Shown: positions 45,678 to 54,571 of the stretch, piece by piece
Numbering within the stretch: the first letter of the stretch is position 1
Layout: each line of letters starts with the position of its first letter
From: an uncultured Eggerthellaceae bacterium
GTDB lineage: Bacteria; Actinomycetota; Coriobacteriia; Coriobacteriales; Eggerthellaceae
Length of the DNA stretch: 64,000 nucleotides
Reading direction: 5' to 3'
Assembly: GCA_910589125.1 (NCBI GenBank)
Contig: CAJURX010000012.1
Location: forward strand, 1-64,000
Translations under genes and position numbers: made by a program
Notes under the pieces: generated by a model
Seen by the model: only the letters and a program-made list of their open reading frames with translations
What the model was told of the DNA's origin: nothing
Database searches by the model: none

Positions 45678-45972
45678 GAGCGTCCTTTCGATGGTGATGA
45701 TGCCATGATACCGCGGAACCTGAGCGCGGGAGGGGGAGCGTGCGCTTCGCCGCTTTGTGGCATCAGCGCAGCTACGGAGTCTTACGGCGCTGACATCGCA
45801 TCAGCGCAGCTGCAGAGAGGTGCCGTTCGCTCCTCATGCGTCCCGAATCGGCTGATTCTTCCCCATGGGACCGCTTCGCGCATCGGTTAGGAGTATAAAA
45901 GCAACCCCGAACAGGGGCGATGCGTTCGTCCTCTCGCTCGGTTCGCATATCGATCGAATGGAAGGTTGAACG
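45678..45972. other. Divergent galE-symporter gap with short repeats
   Basis: The gap contains GCGCTTCGCCGCTT at 45742 followed by GGCATCAGCGCAGCTACG to 45776, a near copy of 10913-10945. A second GCATCAGCGCAGCT lies about 34 bases further. A hairpin CCCC-GAACA-GGGG near 45905 and TATAAA near 45894 (plus strand) may belong to the symporter leader. No gene is seen. Confidence 0.45.
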
Positions 45973-47609
45973 ATGATCGTCAAGGTCCTGCTCGTTGTCG
46001 TGTTCGTAGCCGTTGCCGTGGGCGTGGGCATCTATTGCCGGCGTTCGACCAGCACGGTGGATGGCTTCATCTTGGCGGTCGCAAGGTCGGTCCTTGGATG
46101 AGCGCATTCGCCTATGGCACGAGCTATTTCTCTGCTGTGGTGTTCGTGGGCTACGCGGGGCAGTTCGGCTTCAAGTACGGCATCGCTGCTACGTGGGCGG
46201 GCATCGGCAACGCCATCCTCGGGAGCTTGCTCGCGTGGTGGGTGCTGGGACCGCGGACGCGGGAGATCACGCATCGCCTGGGTGCGCAGACCATGCCTGA
46301 GTTCTTCGGCAAGCGCTATCAGTCCAAGGCGCTCCGCATCGCAGCGGCTGCCATCATCTTCGTGTTCCTGATCCCCTACACCGCTAGCGTCTACAACGGC
46401 TTGTCGCGCCTCTTTGGCATGGCGTTCGATCTGCCGTATGACGTCTGCGTCATCGGGATGGCGGTGATCACCTGCGTCTACGTGGTCATCGGCGGTTACA
46501 TGGCAACCGTCATGAACGACTTCATCCAAGGGATCGTGATGCTCTTGGGGATCACGGCGGTCATCGAGGCGGTCATCCTGTCTAACGGCGGTTTCTCGGA
46601 GGCCATCACGCAGCTGTCGCAGATCCCTGCAGAGGGCACATCCATGGCAGGTCCGTTCGTCAGCTTCTTCGGACCCGACCTGATGAACCTGCTGGGCGTC
46701 GTGGTGCTCACGAGCTTGGGCACGTGGGGATTGCCGCAGATGGTCCAGAAGTTCTACGCCATCAAGAGCGGTCCTGCGGTGAAGCAGGGTGCCATCATCT
46801 CGACCGTGTTCGCGTTCGTCGTGGCGGGCGGCTCGTATTTCCTGGGCGGCTTCGGGCGTCTGTACGAGGGGCAGATCGAGTATGCGGCGAACGGCACGCC
46901 GATCTATGACTCCGTCATCCCGACCATGCTGTCCACCCTGCCCGACCTCCTGATCGGGTTGGTGATCGTGTTGGTCCTGTCGGCATCCATGAGCACGCTC
47001 AGCTCGCTCGTGCTCACGTCCTCTTCCACGCTGACCATCGATCTCATCAAGGGGAACTTCGTGAAGGACATGGATGAGAAGAAGCAGCTGGTGAGCATGC
47101 GCGCCCTCTTGGTGGCCTTCATCGCCATCTCTGCGGTCATCGCGCTCGTGCAATATCACTCGTCCATCGTGTTCATCGCTCAGCTCATGGGCTACTCATG
47201 GGGTGCCTTGGCTGGCGCCTTCTTGGGGCCGTTCCTCTGGGGCCTCTATAAGAAGCGCGTGTCGAAGGCTGCCGTGTGGTGCTCCTTCATCGTGGGCGTC
47301 GGTCTCACGGCGCTCAACATGGGGATGAGCTTCGCAGGGACGCCGCTGATCGCATCTCCCATCAATTGCGGGGCCATCTGCATGATCCTATCGTTGGTCA
47401 TCGTTCCCGTGGTGTCGCTCTTCACGCCTGCCGAGGAGTTCCCGATCGATCCGCCGTCGCGCTTGTCAGCGGGGGACCGTGCGTTCGAGGAGCAGGTTGC
47501 TCGTGAGGTCGCTGACGGCGAGCCCGTTCCAGGAAGCGCTGCGGATGGCGAACGCGAGGGGATATCGCCGGAGGTCCAGGAGGCTATCGACACCGTGCGG
47601 GACGCGTAG
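45973..47609 (+). pseudogene. Sodium:solute symporter (SSS family) with a single-base frameshift near the N-terminus
   Basis: The N-terminus is encoded from ATG 45973 (MIVKVLLVVVFVAVAVGVGI) behind AAGG and hits a stop at 46099-46101. The rest of the protein is in another frame that stays open to 47609. Adding one G to TTGGCGG at 46073-46079 restores the expected FILGGRKVGPWMSAFAYG, a hallmark of the family, and gives about 545 residues with 12-13 TMs (for example GYAGQFGFKYGIAATWAGIG, PQMVQKFYAIK). Either this is a real loss-of-frame mutation in a GGG run, or it is a sequencing error. If translated from ATG 46099 the first TM would be missing. The substrate is unknown; SSS members carry amino acids, pantothenate, sugars or similar. 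Confidence 0.85.
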
Positions 47610-47753
47610 GAGGCACGGTCAGTGTGCCCCTGCGAGACAGCGCTTCGATATCGACTGGGTTACATGGCATGAACCAGATCAGGTGCGCGCGAAGAGCGCT
47701 CGCACATGCGTCATAATCGAGGGATAGGGATATGACTGCTCGGAAAGGGAACG

Positions 47754-48146
47754 ATGATGACGAACGATCAGAACAAGGATGCGCAGATCACGCTACCGGA
47801 GAATGAGGGGATCACCTTCACCTTCGAGGACGAGGACGGCAATGAGGTGGAGTGTCGCGTTCTCTACTTCTTCCATTCAGAGCACAATGACAAGCACTAC
47901 ATGGTCTATTCGACTGGTGTCGTGGGCGAGGATGGCGAAGAGGTCAGCGCAGCCAAGTACGACCCGGACGCCATGGCTGCCATGGCTGCTGGCGAGGATG
48001 TAGACGTCGCGTTGGAGCCGCTGACCACGGATATCGAATGGGCGATCGTGGCTGACACCTTGAAGCGCGTGGCCCCCGAGGGCACCGACGTTGATGCTGC
48101 CGATGTTGCCTCAGCAGATGTGGATCTGCGCGTGCAAGAGGGGTGA
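47754..48146 (+). CDS. DUF1292 family protein (YrzB-like)
   Basis: The 130-residue acidic cytoplasmic protein has the core ITFTFEDEDGNEVECRVLYF followed by KHYMVYS, the pattern of DUF1292/YrzB proteins. An Ala/Asp-rich tail extends it beyond the usual ~90 residues. AAAGGGAACG precedes the double ATG. The molecular role is not known in any species I recall. It overlaps or abuts the HdeD-like gene and probably shares its mRNA. Confidence 0.8.
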   Translation: MMTNDQNKDAQITLPENEGITFTFEDEDGNEVECRVLYFFHSEHNDKHYMVYSTGVVGEDGEEVSAAKYDPDAMAAMAAGEDVDVALEPLTTDIEWAIVADTLKRVAPEGTDVDAADVASADVDLRVQEG

Positions 48147-48151
48147 GCTCC

Positions 48152-48694
48152 ATGGAATCATTCATGAACATGGTCAAATCGAACATGCTCGCGCAGGGCA
48201 TCGTCTGCGTGCTGCTCGGGCTGTTCCTGATGTTCTGGCCGGGCGTGACCGTCATCACCGTGATCTACCTGCTCGGTGCGTTCTTCGCGTTGTCGGGGAT
48301 ATCGTCGCTCGTGGCGTACTTCCGACAGTCAGGAGACCGGTATCGCTCTCCTGCGGTGCTGACCACGGCCGTATTCTTCCTGGTCTTGGCTTTGATCGTA
48401 TTCATCTTCCCCGGTGTGATCGCAAGCTTCTCGTCCGTGGTGCTGGGCATCGTCCTCGCGTTGGCAGGCATCGTCAGCGCTGTCCGCTCTGTTGAGCTGC
48501 GCGAGCTGCGGGGACCGGCTTGGATCATCATGCTGGTCATCAGCATCGTCGTTGCCATCGGCGGTATCGTCATCATCGCCAATCCCTTCGAGACCACGGC
48601 TCTGTTCGTGTTCGTCATCGGGTTGGTGCTGTTCGTGAACGGCGCTGCGGATATCGTGATCGAAGTGATGTTCAAGAAGGCATCCCGCGGATAA
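48152..48694 (+). CDS. HdeD-family (DUF308) membrane protein
   Basis: The protein is about 180 residues with six predicted TMs in three pairs (MLAQGIVCVLLGLFLMFWPG, VIYLLGAFFALSGISSLVAY, LTTAVFFLVLALIVFIFPGV and so on). WPGVTV and FPGV at TM ends are typical of HdeD/DUF308, associated with acid resistance in E. coli. The start at 48152 is preferred because GAGGGG lies eight bases upstream; a GTG at 48143 overlapping the upstream stop is possible. Confidence 0.87.
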   Translation: MESFMNMVKSNMLAQGIVCVLLGLFLMFWPGVTVITVIYLLGAFFALSGISSLVAYFRQSGDRYRSPAVLTTAVFFLVLALIVFIFPGVIASFSSVVLGIVLALAGIVSAVRSVELRELRGPAWIIMLVISIVVAIGGIVIIANPFETTALFVFVIGLVLFVNGAADIVIEVMFKKASRG

Positions 48695-48723
48695 GGTCTT
48701 GTGCGCGAGGGGTCACGGAGAGC

Positions 48724-48750
48724 TACGGGCGCAGGCGAGCTGCGCCCGTA
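48724..48750. repeat. GCGAG-loop stem-loop between convergent genes
   Basis: Perfect 11-bp arms TACGGGCGCAG and CTGCGCCCGTA enclose the loop GCGAG. The same arms and loop recur at 13333 and 52718. Confidence 0.8.
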
Positions 48751-48789
48751 CGGCTCCTGCGTGTCATGAGTCCAGGGTCGTTGCGCCGC

Positions 48790-49728
48790 TCAGAACTCGC
48801 TGCGCTGGCGGCGTCGGGCGACCAGGTCTCGAGCCGCAGAGATGTGCGTCCGGATGAGATCGTCGTCGCTGTGGCAGGTCTCATGCAGGGCGTCGAACAC
48901 GACGGGCATCAGGCGGATGAGCTCATCATTGCCCGCTTCGGTCAGCGCGAGCGACCGGATGCGCCTATTCTCTTTGGAGCGCTCCCTCTCAAGCCAGCCA
49001 CGTGCATTCAGGTTCTTGAGGCATGAGGTGATGTCGCTCGAGTTGAGGAAGAGGAAATGCGCCACATTCGCTGTGGTGTTGCTCCTGCCGATGATGCGTA
49101 GTGCCAGCATGACGCGGAAGTCGTTCACGGAGAGCCCGTAGGCTTGCAGCGCGTGCGCCGTGAGCCGACGCGATATCATCACCGTGTCCACCAAAGCTGT
49201 GTCCAGGCGCAAGAGCCCGTTCTCGAAGCGCAGATGCGAGTGTCGTTCAGCTGCGAGGATGGAGCTCTCGGATGCCGCATCGAATTGCTCGCGCGTGAGC
49301 GAGCCCCAATAATCCTGCATCGTTGCGAATGCGACCTCATCGGCGCAGTCCAGCAGCTTGCGTCCATTCGCCGTCAAGCTCAAGTGCACGGTCCGCATGT
49401 CGCTGCCGTCCTCGCTTCGCGCGATGGCATCGCGGTCGACCAGCTTGGACACAGCCACGGAGATGGTGGACATGCGCACGCCCAGCTGGTCGGCAAGGTC
49501 ATGGGTAGTGGCAGCATCCTCGGTCAGAAGCCGCAGCATGAGACGATACTGGAGCGGTGTGATGCTGCACGCATGAGCCAAGCCGTGCGTGATGGATCTT
49601 GCCAGCACGTCCATCATGGTCAGATAGTCGCTCATGTAGTCGAACACGAATGCATTGCTGCGCTTTGCGCATTCGACGGTCTGCCTTCGGTAGAGCGTGT
49701 CCGGTCTCATATCCGTGACGGTGCCCAT
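48790..49728 (-). CDS. Tandem MarR-type transcriptional regulator
   Basis: The 312-residue protein contains two consecutive MarR-like winged-helix domains. The first has SITPLQYRLMLRLLTEDA and HDLADQLGVRMSTISVAVSK and SDMRTVHLSLTANGRKLL. The second has LSVNDFRVMLALRIIGRS and VAHFLFLNSSDITSCLKNLN and RIRSLALTEAGNDELI. Normal MarR proteins are 140-150 residues and dimerise; this one may act as an intramolecular pseudo-dimer. The start at 49728 follows AAGGGAG. It is divergent from the molybdopterin oxidoreductase operon and is its likely regulator (inference). Confidence 0.85.
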   Translation of the reverse strand: MGTVTDMRPDTLYRRQTVECAKRSNAFVFDYMSDYLTMMDVLARSITHGLAHACSITPLQYRLMLRLLTEDAATTHDLADQLGVRMSTISVAVSKLVDRDAIARSEDGSDMRTVHLSLTANGRKLLDCADEVAFATMQDYWGSLTREQFDAASESSILAAERHSHLRFENGLLRLDTALVDTVMISRRLTAHALQAYGLSVNDFRVMLALRIIGRSNTTANVAHFLFLNSSDITSCLKNLNARGWLERERSKENRRIRSLALTEAGNDELIRLMPVVFDALHETCHSDDDLIRTHISAARDLVARRRQRSEF

Positions 49729-49897
49729 GGGAGCTCCCTTCATAGAGCCATTCGCTCAAATATAGTTCAATGTCACTACGATTCATGCAGATACTTGTTG
49801 ATGAAGCAACCTGTTCGGTGAATCTTCCTCGCGCTATAACGGTCCACATCTGATGAGCGCGCGCTCCGCCGCGCTCGCAACCGTGTGAGGAGGGAAG

Positions 49898-52285
49898 ATG
49901 TCAGAAGAGTCCTTTGTCTACACTGCATGTCCAGGATGGGGGGACCACGATTATTGCGCGTTGAAGACCATCGTGAAGGATGGTCGGATAGAGCGCATGG
50001 AGCGGATCGTGTACTCTGCCCCGGAGGAACCCGATGGGCATATCTGCCAGAAGGGATGCCTAGCCGGGCGCCAGCCATACGACCCGAACCGGTTGCGCAA
50101 GCCGCTCAAGCGCACGGGCGAGCGTGGCAGCGGGCAGTTCGAGGAGATCAGCTGGGACCAGGCGCTGGATGAGATCGGGGAGAAGCTCTGCCATATCCGC
50201 GATACCTATGGACCAGACTCCGTCGTGCTCTGGAACCTGGGTGCGGGGGTGCCTGCGCAGTACAGCTTCGAGAATCTGATGCCGTTCCGGTTCGCGAACA
50301 CCTTTGGCGTGACGGTGCCGTTGGGGTCCATCGGCCTGGACAATGGGCCGTTCTACGCAGAGTTCTACAATGTGGGCGCTGAGTTCGCCCATACGGTCAT
50401 CGACCCGCGCATCATGGACGAGACCGACCTCATCTACGTGTGGGGCTGCAACCCCATAGAGAATCAGATGCGCTGCGCGAAGAATCTCGTGGTCGCGCGA
50501 GAGAACGGCGCGCGCATCGTGGATATCGGGCTCATCTTCGACGGTACGGCTGGGTTCGCTGATGAGTTCGTTGGCGTGAAGCCTGCGAGCGATGGCTATC
50601 TCGTCCTGGCCATGATCAACTACGTGTTGGCGAATGGGTTGCAGGCAGATGGGTATCTGCTGGCGCGCACCATCGCTGCGTATTTGATCGATGATGAGAC
50701 GGGGCAGTTGGTCCGTGACGCTGAGGGCAACTTCAAGGTTTGGGATGCGGCGACGGGAGCTCCCGTTCCGGTAGCACCTGCGGCAGGAGCGTACCCGGAT
50801 GGTGCGGATGTCCAGCTGTTCGGTCACTACATGGTGGATGGCAAGCCTGCGACCACGGCGCTCCAAGTGCTGAAAGAGCGCTCGGCGGAGTACACGTTCG
50901 AGCTTGCTGCCGAGAAGTGCGGCATCCCTGTCCAGGATGTGGAGCGTCTGACGAAGGATTGGGTCCAGGCAGAGAATGCGTTCATCCTCTCCGGATATGG
51001 CCTTCGCTATCGCAACTCCAACGAGACATACCGGCAATTCCTCCTTCTGGGGTGCATCACTGGTCGCCTTGGCAAGCCGGGTTCGGGCGTGTTCGAGGCG
51101 CTGCAGCTGCAAAGCTGGCCGCTCGTGTTCAACGACCTGCCCATCAGCTGCCCGGATGGCGTTGCGGGCGTGAAGTCCGTTCCCGTGCGCATGGCAGAGT
51201 GGTTCGCGAAGGCGGAGGCCGAGGATAGCCCGTACAAGGCGCTGATCGTGTGCAGCGGCAATCCCGTGCACCAGCAGCCTGACCGGCAGCGTTGGCTGGA
51301 TGTGGTCCGTGATATGGAGCTGGTGGTGGACTACGACGTCTGGCTCACCGATACGGGAGAGATCGCGGATTACGTGCTGCCGGACTGCATGTCGTTCGAG
51401 CGCGAGGACCTCATCACCGGCGCGTGCTACAACCACCTGATCCTCCAGGAGCCGGCCATCGAGCCGCAGGGTGATTGCCATGAGCCGGTCTGGGTGTTCT
51501 CAGAGCTGGCGAAGCGCGTGGGGCTGGGCGACTATTTCACCATGACCGGTCCTGAGTACATAGATATCCGTCTGCAGACCGAGTATCCCCTCATCAAGAT
51601 GATCGATCCTCCTGTGACGTACGAGCGGTTGAAGAAGGAGAAGATGATCCGGGCTGCTGCGCCGCCGGAGCCGAAGTACAACCCGTATCTGAATCCGGCC
51701 GAGGTGTATACGAATGCGACGGGTCGCATGGAGATCATCTACGCCGAAGGGCTCGTGCCTGTTGGCATGGAGGTCACGAAGGTGCTGGAGCCGAACAAGA
51801 TCGGCAAATCCACGGAGTATCCGTTCCAGTTGTTCACTGGGCGCCAGCGCTTCTTCATGCAGTCCAGCTTCACGGACGACCCGATCACGGTGCAGCTGTC
51901 AGGCAGCACGCCGGCCACCAGGCTCAATCCGGCTGATGCTGAGCGCCTGGGCCTTGCGCAGGACCAACAGGTCGAGGTGTTCAACGAGCGTGGGCATGTG
52001 GTCACGCGGTTGGATCTGGATGAGAGCATCCCGCAAGGTACCGTGCACGTTTGGTTCGGATGGCGTCGTCGCCAGTTCGAGGAGGGCACGTACGCTGAGA
52101 TCACGCATCAGTGCGCAGGGCAGGATTCGCAGGGCCCTGTTGAGGACAAGTGGTTCTCCGACTGGTTGAATGCTGGCCACCATCCGAACCCGTATGTTGA
52201 GGCGATGAGCTCGCTCACCGGTTCGACCGACTGCTATTGGGATTCTTGGTGCGATATCCGTGCATACGAGAAGAGGGAGGCGTAG
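49898..52285 (+). CDS. Molybdopterin-dependent oxidoreductase, catalytic subunit (DMSO reductase family)
   Basis: The 795-residue enzyme of the DMSO reductase/transhydroxylase superfamily has an N-terminal Cys set at 11, 20, 50 and 54 (CPGWGDHDYC ... CQKGC), which could bind a 4Fe-4S cluster with unusual spacing. GRQPYDPNRLRKPLKRTGERG is a typical motif, and WGCNPIENQMRCAKNLVVAR and LSGYGLRYRNSNETYRQF line the cofactor site. The C-terminal cap has TGRQRFFMQSSF and NPADAERLGLAQDQ. No twin-arginine signal is visible, so it is cytoplasmic. With the adjacent small 4Fe-4S subunit and no membrane anchor it resembles pyrogallol transhydroxylases and the gut catechol dehydroxylases of Eggerthellaceae. 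The substrate is unknown. Confidence 0.88.
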   Translation: MSEESFVYTACPGWGDHDYCALKTIVKDGRIERMERIVYSAPEEPDGHICQKGCLAGRQPYDPNRLRKPLKRTGERGSGQFEEISWDQALDEIGEKLCHIRDTYGPDSVVLWNLGAGVPAQYSFENLMPFRFANTFGVTVPLGSIGLDNGPFYAEFYNVGAEFAHTVIDPRIMDETDLIYVWGCNPIENQMRCAKNLVVARENGARIVDIGLIFDGTAGFADEFVGVKPASDGYLVLAMINYVLANGLQADGYLLARTIAAYLIDDETGQLVRDAEGNFKVWDAATGAPVPVAPAAGAYPDGADVQLFGHYMVDGKPATTALQVLKERSAEYTFELAAEKCGIPVQDVERLTKDWVQAENAFILSGYGLRYRNSNETYRQFLLLGCITGRLGKPGSGVFEALQLQSWPLVFNDLPISCPDGVAGVKSVPVRMAEWFAKAEAEDSPYKALIVCSGNPVHQQPDRQRWLDVVRDMELVVDYDVWLTDTGEIADYVLPDCMSFEREDLITGACYNHLILQEPAIEPQGDCHEPVWVFSELAKRVGLGDYFTMTGPEYIDIRLQTEYPLIKMIDPPVTYERLKKEKMIRAAAPPEPKYNPYLNPAEVYTNATGRMEIIYAEGLVPVGMEVTKVLEPNKIGKSTEYPFQLFTGRQRFFMQSSFTDDPITVQLSGSTPATRLNPADAERLGLAQDQQVEVFNERGHVVTRLDLDESIPQGTVHVWFGWRRRQFEEGTYAEITHQCAGQDSQGPVEDKWFSDWLNAGHHPNPYVEAMSSLTGSTDCYWDSWCDIRAYEKREA

Positions 52286-52288
52286 ACG

Positions 52289-52705
52289 ATGGCTTACAAG
52301 ATGTTGGTCGACCTTGACCGTTGCATCGGATGTTGGACCTGTGCCATGGCGTGCAAGGTGGGCAATCACCTGGCCGATGATGAGTATCGCGTCGAGGTGG
52401 AGACGCATGGGTCGGGCAAGGGCATCGATCGTCCCTCCGGCGTGTATCCCGAGCTCAAGATGACGTGGCAGCCGATCTACCTTCCCAGCTGCACGTTCTG
52501 TGCTCCGAGGGTCGCTGAGGGCGAGGTTCCCTTCTGTGCGAACTGCTGTCCGACGAATGCGCTGGCATTCGGGAGCGATGCTGATGCGGATTCCGCGTAC
52601 GCGCAAGAGCGGGCACGGATGGAAGGCCGCGGTGCTCGCTTCTGGGAGCTTGAGAGCGCTGGGGCTGATACGCGGGCGAACGTGGATTACGCTTCTGCTC
52701 GATGA
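52289..52705 (+). CDS. 4Fe-4S electron-transfer subunit of the molybdopterin oxidoreductase
   Basis: The 138-residue ferredoxin-like protein has a first cluster motif CIGCWTCAMACKVGNH and a second Cys-rich region LPSCTFCAPRVAEGEVPFC then ANCCPTNALAFG. These suit two or more 4Fe-4S clusters as in the DmsB/transhydroxylase small subunits. It starts three bases after the catalytic subunit, with GGAGGCGTAGACG overlapping that gene's end, so the two are made as a complex. It passes electrons to or from the Mo site. Confidence 0.9.
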   Translation: MAYKMLVDLDRCIGCWTCAMACKVGNHLADDEYRVEVETHGSGKGIDRPSGVYPELKMTWQPIYLPSCTFCAPRVAEGEVPFCANCCPTNALAFGSDADADSAYAQERARMEGRGARFWELESAGADTRANVDYASAR

Positions 52706-52717
52706 CCTTGTAGATGG

Positions 52718-52750
52718 GTAGGGGGGTGCAGGCGAGCTGCGCCCCCCTAC
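52718..52750. repeat. GCGAG-loop stem-loop between convergent genes
   Basis: Arms GTAGGGGGGTGCAG and CTGCGCCCCCCTAC (14 bp with one G-T pair) enclose GCGAG. It is the same family as 48724 and 13333. Confidence 0.8.
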
Positions 52751-52784
52751 GGCTGGCCCTGTGCTCGTGGCAGAGGGGATACGA

Positions 52785-53741
52785 TCATTCCAGGACGGCT
52801 TCGATCCAGGTCAGGATGTCCTCGAATACGACAGCAGCATCCGCCTCGTTCAGTATCTCGTGACGCATGCCGTCATACAGGATGATCTCAACATCCTGGG
52901 CACCCGCCTTCTCCATCATCTTCGCGGCTGCCTTCACACCCTCTCCGCTGTCCCCGACGGGGTCCTTCGCGCCAGCGACGAACAAGAGGGGCAGCTCATG
53001 CGGGATCTTCTTCGCAAGCTCCAAGTCCGCAGCTAGGAGCGTGAGCTTCGTGAGCGCTGCATAGCCACCGAGCGTGAATTGGAACCCGCTCAGGTCATCG
53101 CGGATGTACTCTTCCACGTTCGAGCGGTCCGCCGATATCCAGTCGAACTCCGTCTGCGCACCTTCGACGGCATGCGCGAATGCTCCGTCTGCCATGTTGT
53201 GGATGAGGTCGCTCTTCGCGCGGCTTCCGCGTATCTTCGCGCTGAGGTTCGCAAGCGCGTTCCCCGCAAGCGAGATGATCTGCGGCTTCTGCCCTGTTCC
53301 GCAGATGATGGCTCCCGCGAGGCCTGCGCCGTGCCTTGTGAGGTAGACGCGCAGAGTGAAGCTGCCCATGGAGTGCCCGAAGATGAAGTACGGCAGATCG
53401 GGTCCGAACGCATGCGAGACGACGTACCGCAACGTATCCACGTCCTCTACGAGCACGTCTGCGCCGTTCTCAGGAGGCATGTGCCCGAGCTCGTCCCGCG
53501 AGCTCACGCTGTGGCCGTGGCCGATATGGTCGTGCCCGCATACGATGAATCCTTGGGCGGCCAGGAAGCGCGCGAATGCGTCGTAGCGTTCGATATGCTC
53601 GGACATCCCATGGATGAGCTGCACGATGCCGCGCGGCTTGGCGTCGTCGGTGGTGGACGGTTGCCACACGACAGCATGGATCGTGCTCTTCCCGTCCCAC
53701 GAAGGGTATCCGAACTCCAGCATGCTCACATCCGTCACCAT
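52785..53741 (-). CDS. Alpha/beta hydrolase (monoacylglycerol lipase / lysophospholipase-like)
   Basis: The 318-residue serine hydrolase has IVQLIHGMSEHIERYDAFAR (oxyanion hole region), GHDHIGHGHS, the nucleophile elbow FGHSMGSFTLRVYL, the acid in AGAKDPVGDSG and the His in YDGMRHEILNE. This is the PldB/MGL (Hydrolase_4) pattern. The start at 53741 (MVTDVSMLEFGY) is supported by GGAGGCGTC. It is cytoplasmic; the substrate is probably a lipid monoester (inference). Confidence 0.9.
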   Translation of the reverse strand: MVTDVSMLEFGYPSWDGKSTIHAVVWQPSTTDDAKPRGIVQLIHGMSEHIERYDAFARFLAAQGFIVCGHDHIGHGHSVSSRDELGHMPPENGADVLVEDVDTLRYVVSHAFGPDLPYFIFGHSMGSFTLRVYLTRHGAGLAGAIICGTGQKPQIISLAGNALANLSAKIRGSRAKSDLIHNMADGAFAHAVEGAQTEFDWISADRSNVEEYIRDDLSGFQFTLGGYAALTKLTLLAADLELAKKIPHELPLLFVAGAKDPVGDSGEGVKAAAKMMEKAGAQDVEIILYDGMRHEILNEADAAVVFEDILTWIEAVLE

Positions 53742-53911
53742 GACGCCTCCCCTCCACCGAGCCCGAGGCGTCATCTTTCAGCTTCGTTACGCCCCGTTGC
53801 TGGCTGCATTCCAGTCCTTGCACTTGAGCAGCCAGTAAAGCATAAAAGCGGTATCCTTGACGCGCTTTCTGTCGAACATGACCGAACCGTGAACTCATGT
53901 GGAGGGATGCC

Positions 53912-54535
53912 ATGATCGTGGATGAGACCTGTGTGGGATTCGCCGAGCAGTTGGCCTCCAAGCAGAGCACGCCGGGTGGTGGTGCAGCCGCAGCTTACGT
54001 TGGCGCATTGGCTGCTGCGCTGGCGTCCATGGTCGGCAACTTCACGACGGGCAAACAGCGCTATGCAGAATACGAATCCGACATCCAGCGCATCCTTGCA
54101 GAGGCAGGACGCATCCGCGAGCGCTTGATCGCTCTGGTGGATGAGGATGCACAGGCCTTCGCACCGCTTGCTGCTGCCTACGCCATCCCGAAAGAGGACC
54201 CTGCGCGCGCAGATGTCCTCGAGGCGGCGACGAAGGGTGCCATCGTGGCGCCCCTGGAGATGATGCGGCAGATATCCCAGGCTATCGACGTGCTGGATGA
54301 GCTGCTCACCTGCGGGTCGCGCATGCTCATGTCGGATGTGGGCTGTGGCGCAGCGCTTGCGGCGGGGGCCTTGCGCGCGGCTGCGTTGAGCGTATTCGTG
54401 AACACGAGAGCGCTCGCCGATCGCAGCTTCGCCGATGCGGTCGATGCCGAAGCCGAGACGCTGCTGGCGCACGTGGGCCGCGCGGATGCGGTCTACGTGA
54501 CCGTCATGGAAAGAGAGAGGGGAGCGTCATCATGA
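53912..54535 (+). CDS. Cyclodeaminase/cyclohydrolase (FchA-like)
   Basis: The 207-residue all-helical protein is of the FTCD_C/FchA family, which acts as methenyl-tetrahydrofolate cyclohydrolase or formimino-THF cyclodeaminase. The family motif STPGGGAAAAYVGALAAALA lies near the N-terminus, followed by VGNFTTGK and LIALVDEDAQAF. The C-terminal helices include DVGCGAALAAGALRAAALSV. The start at 53912 follows GGAGGGATGCC. It lies 36 bases upstream of folD and is co-directional. Because that FolD lacks the cyclohydrolase Lys, this protein probably supplies that step. Confidence 0.88.
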   Translation: MIVDETCVGFAEQLASKQSTPGGGAAAAYVGALAAALASMVGNFTTGKQRYAEYESDIQRILAEAGRIRERLIALVDEDAQAFAPLAAAYAIPKEDPARADVLEAATKGAIVAPLEMMRQISQAIDVLDELLTCGSRMLMSDVGCGAALAAGALRAAALSVFVNTRALADRSFADAVDAEAETLLAHVGRADAVYVTVMERERGASS

Positions 54536-54571
54536 CGAGGCCTTCTTGCCGTTCGTTCGTGAGGAGCATGC

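Noticed and set aside
47660..47690. Minus-strand sequence ACCTGATCTGGTTCATGCCA, like the 3' half of a TPP riboswitch
   Set aside because: The essential 5' half (GGGGTGC and CTGAGA) is absent, the next pairing segment is ATGTAACCCAG instead of GCGxAGGGA, and no minus-strand gene follows.
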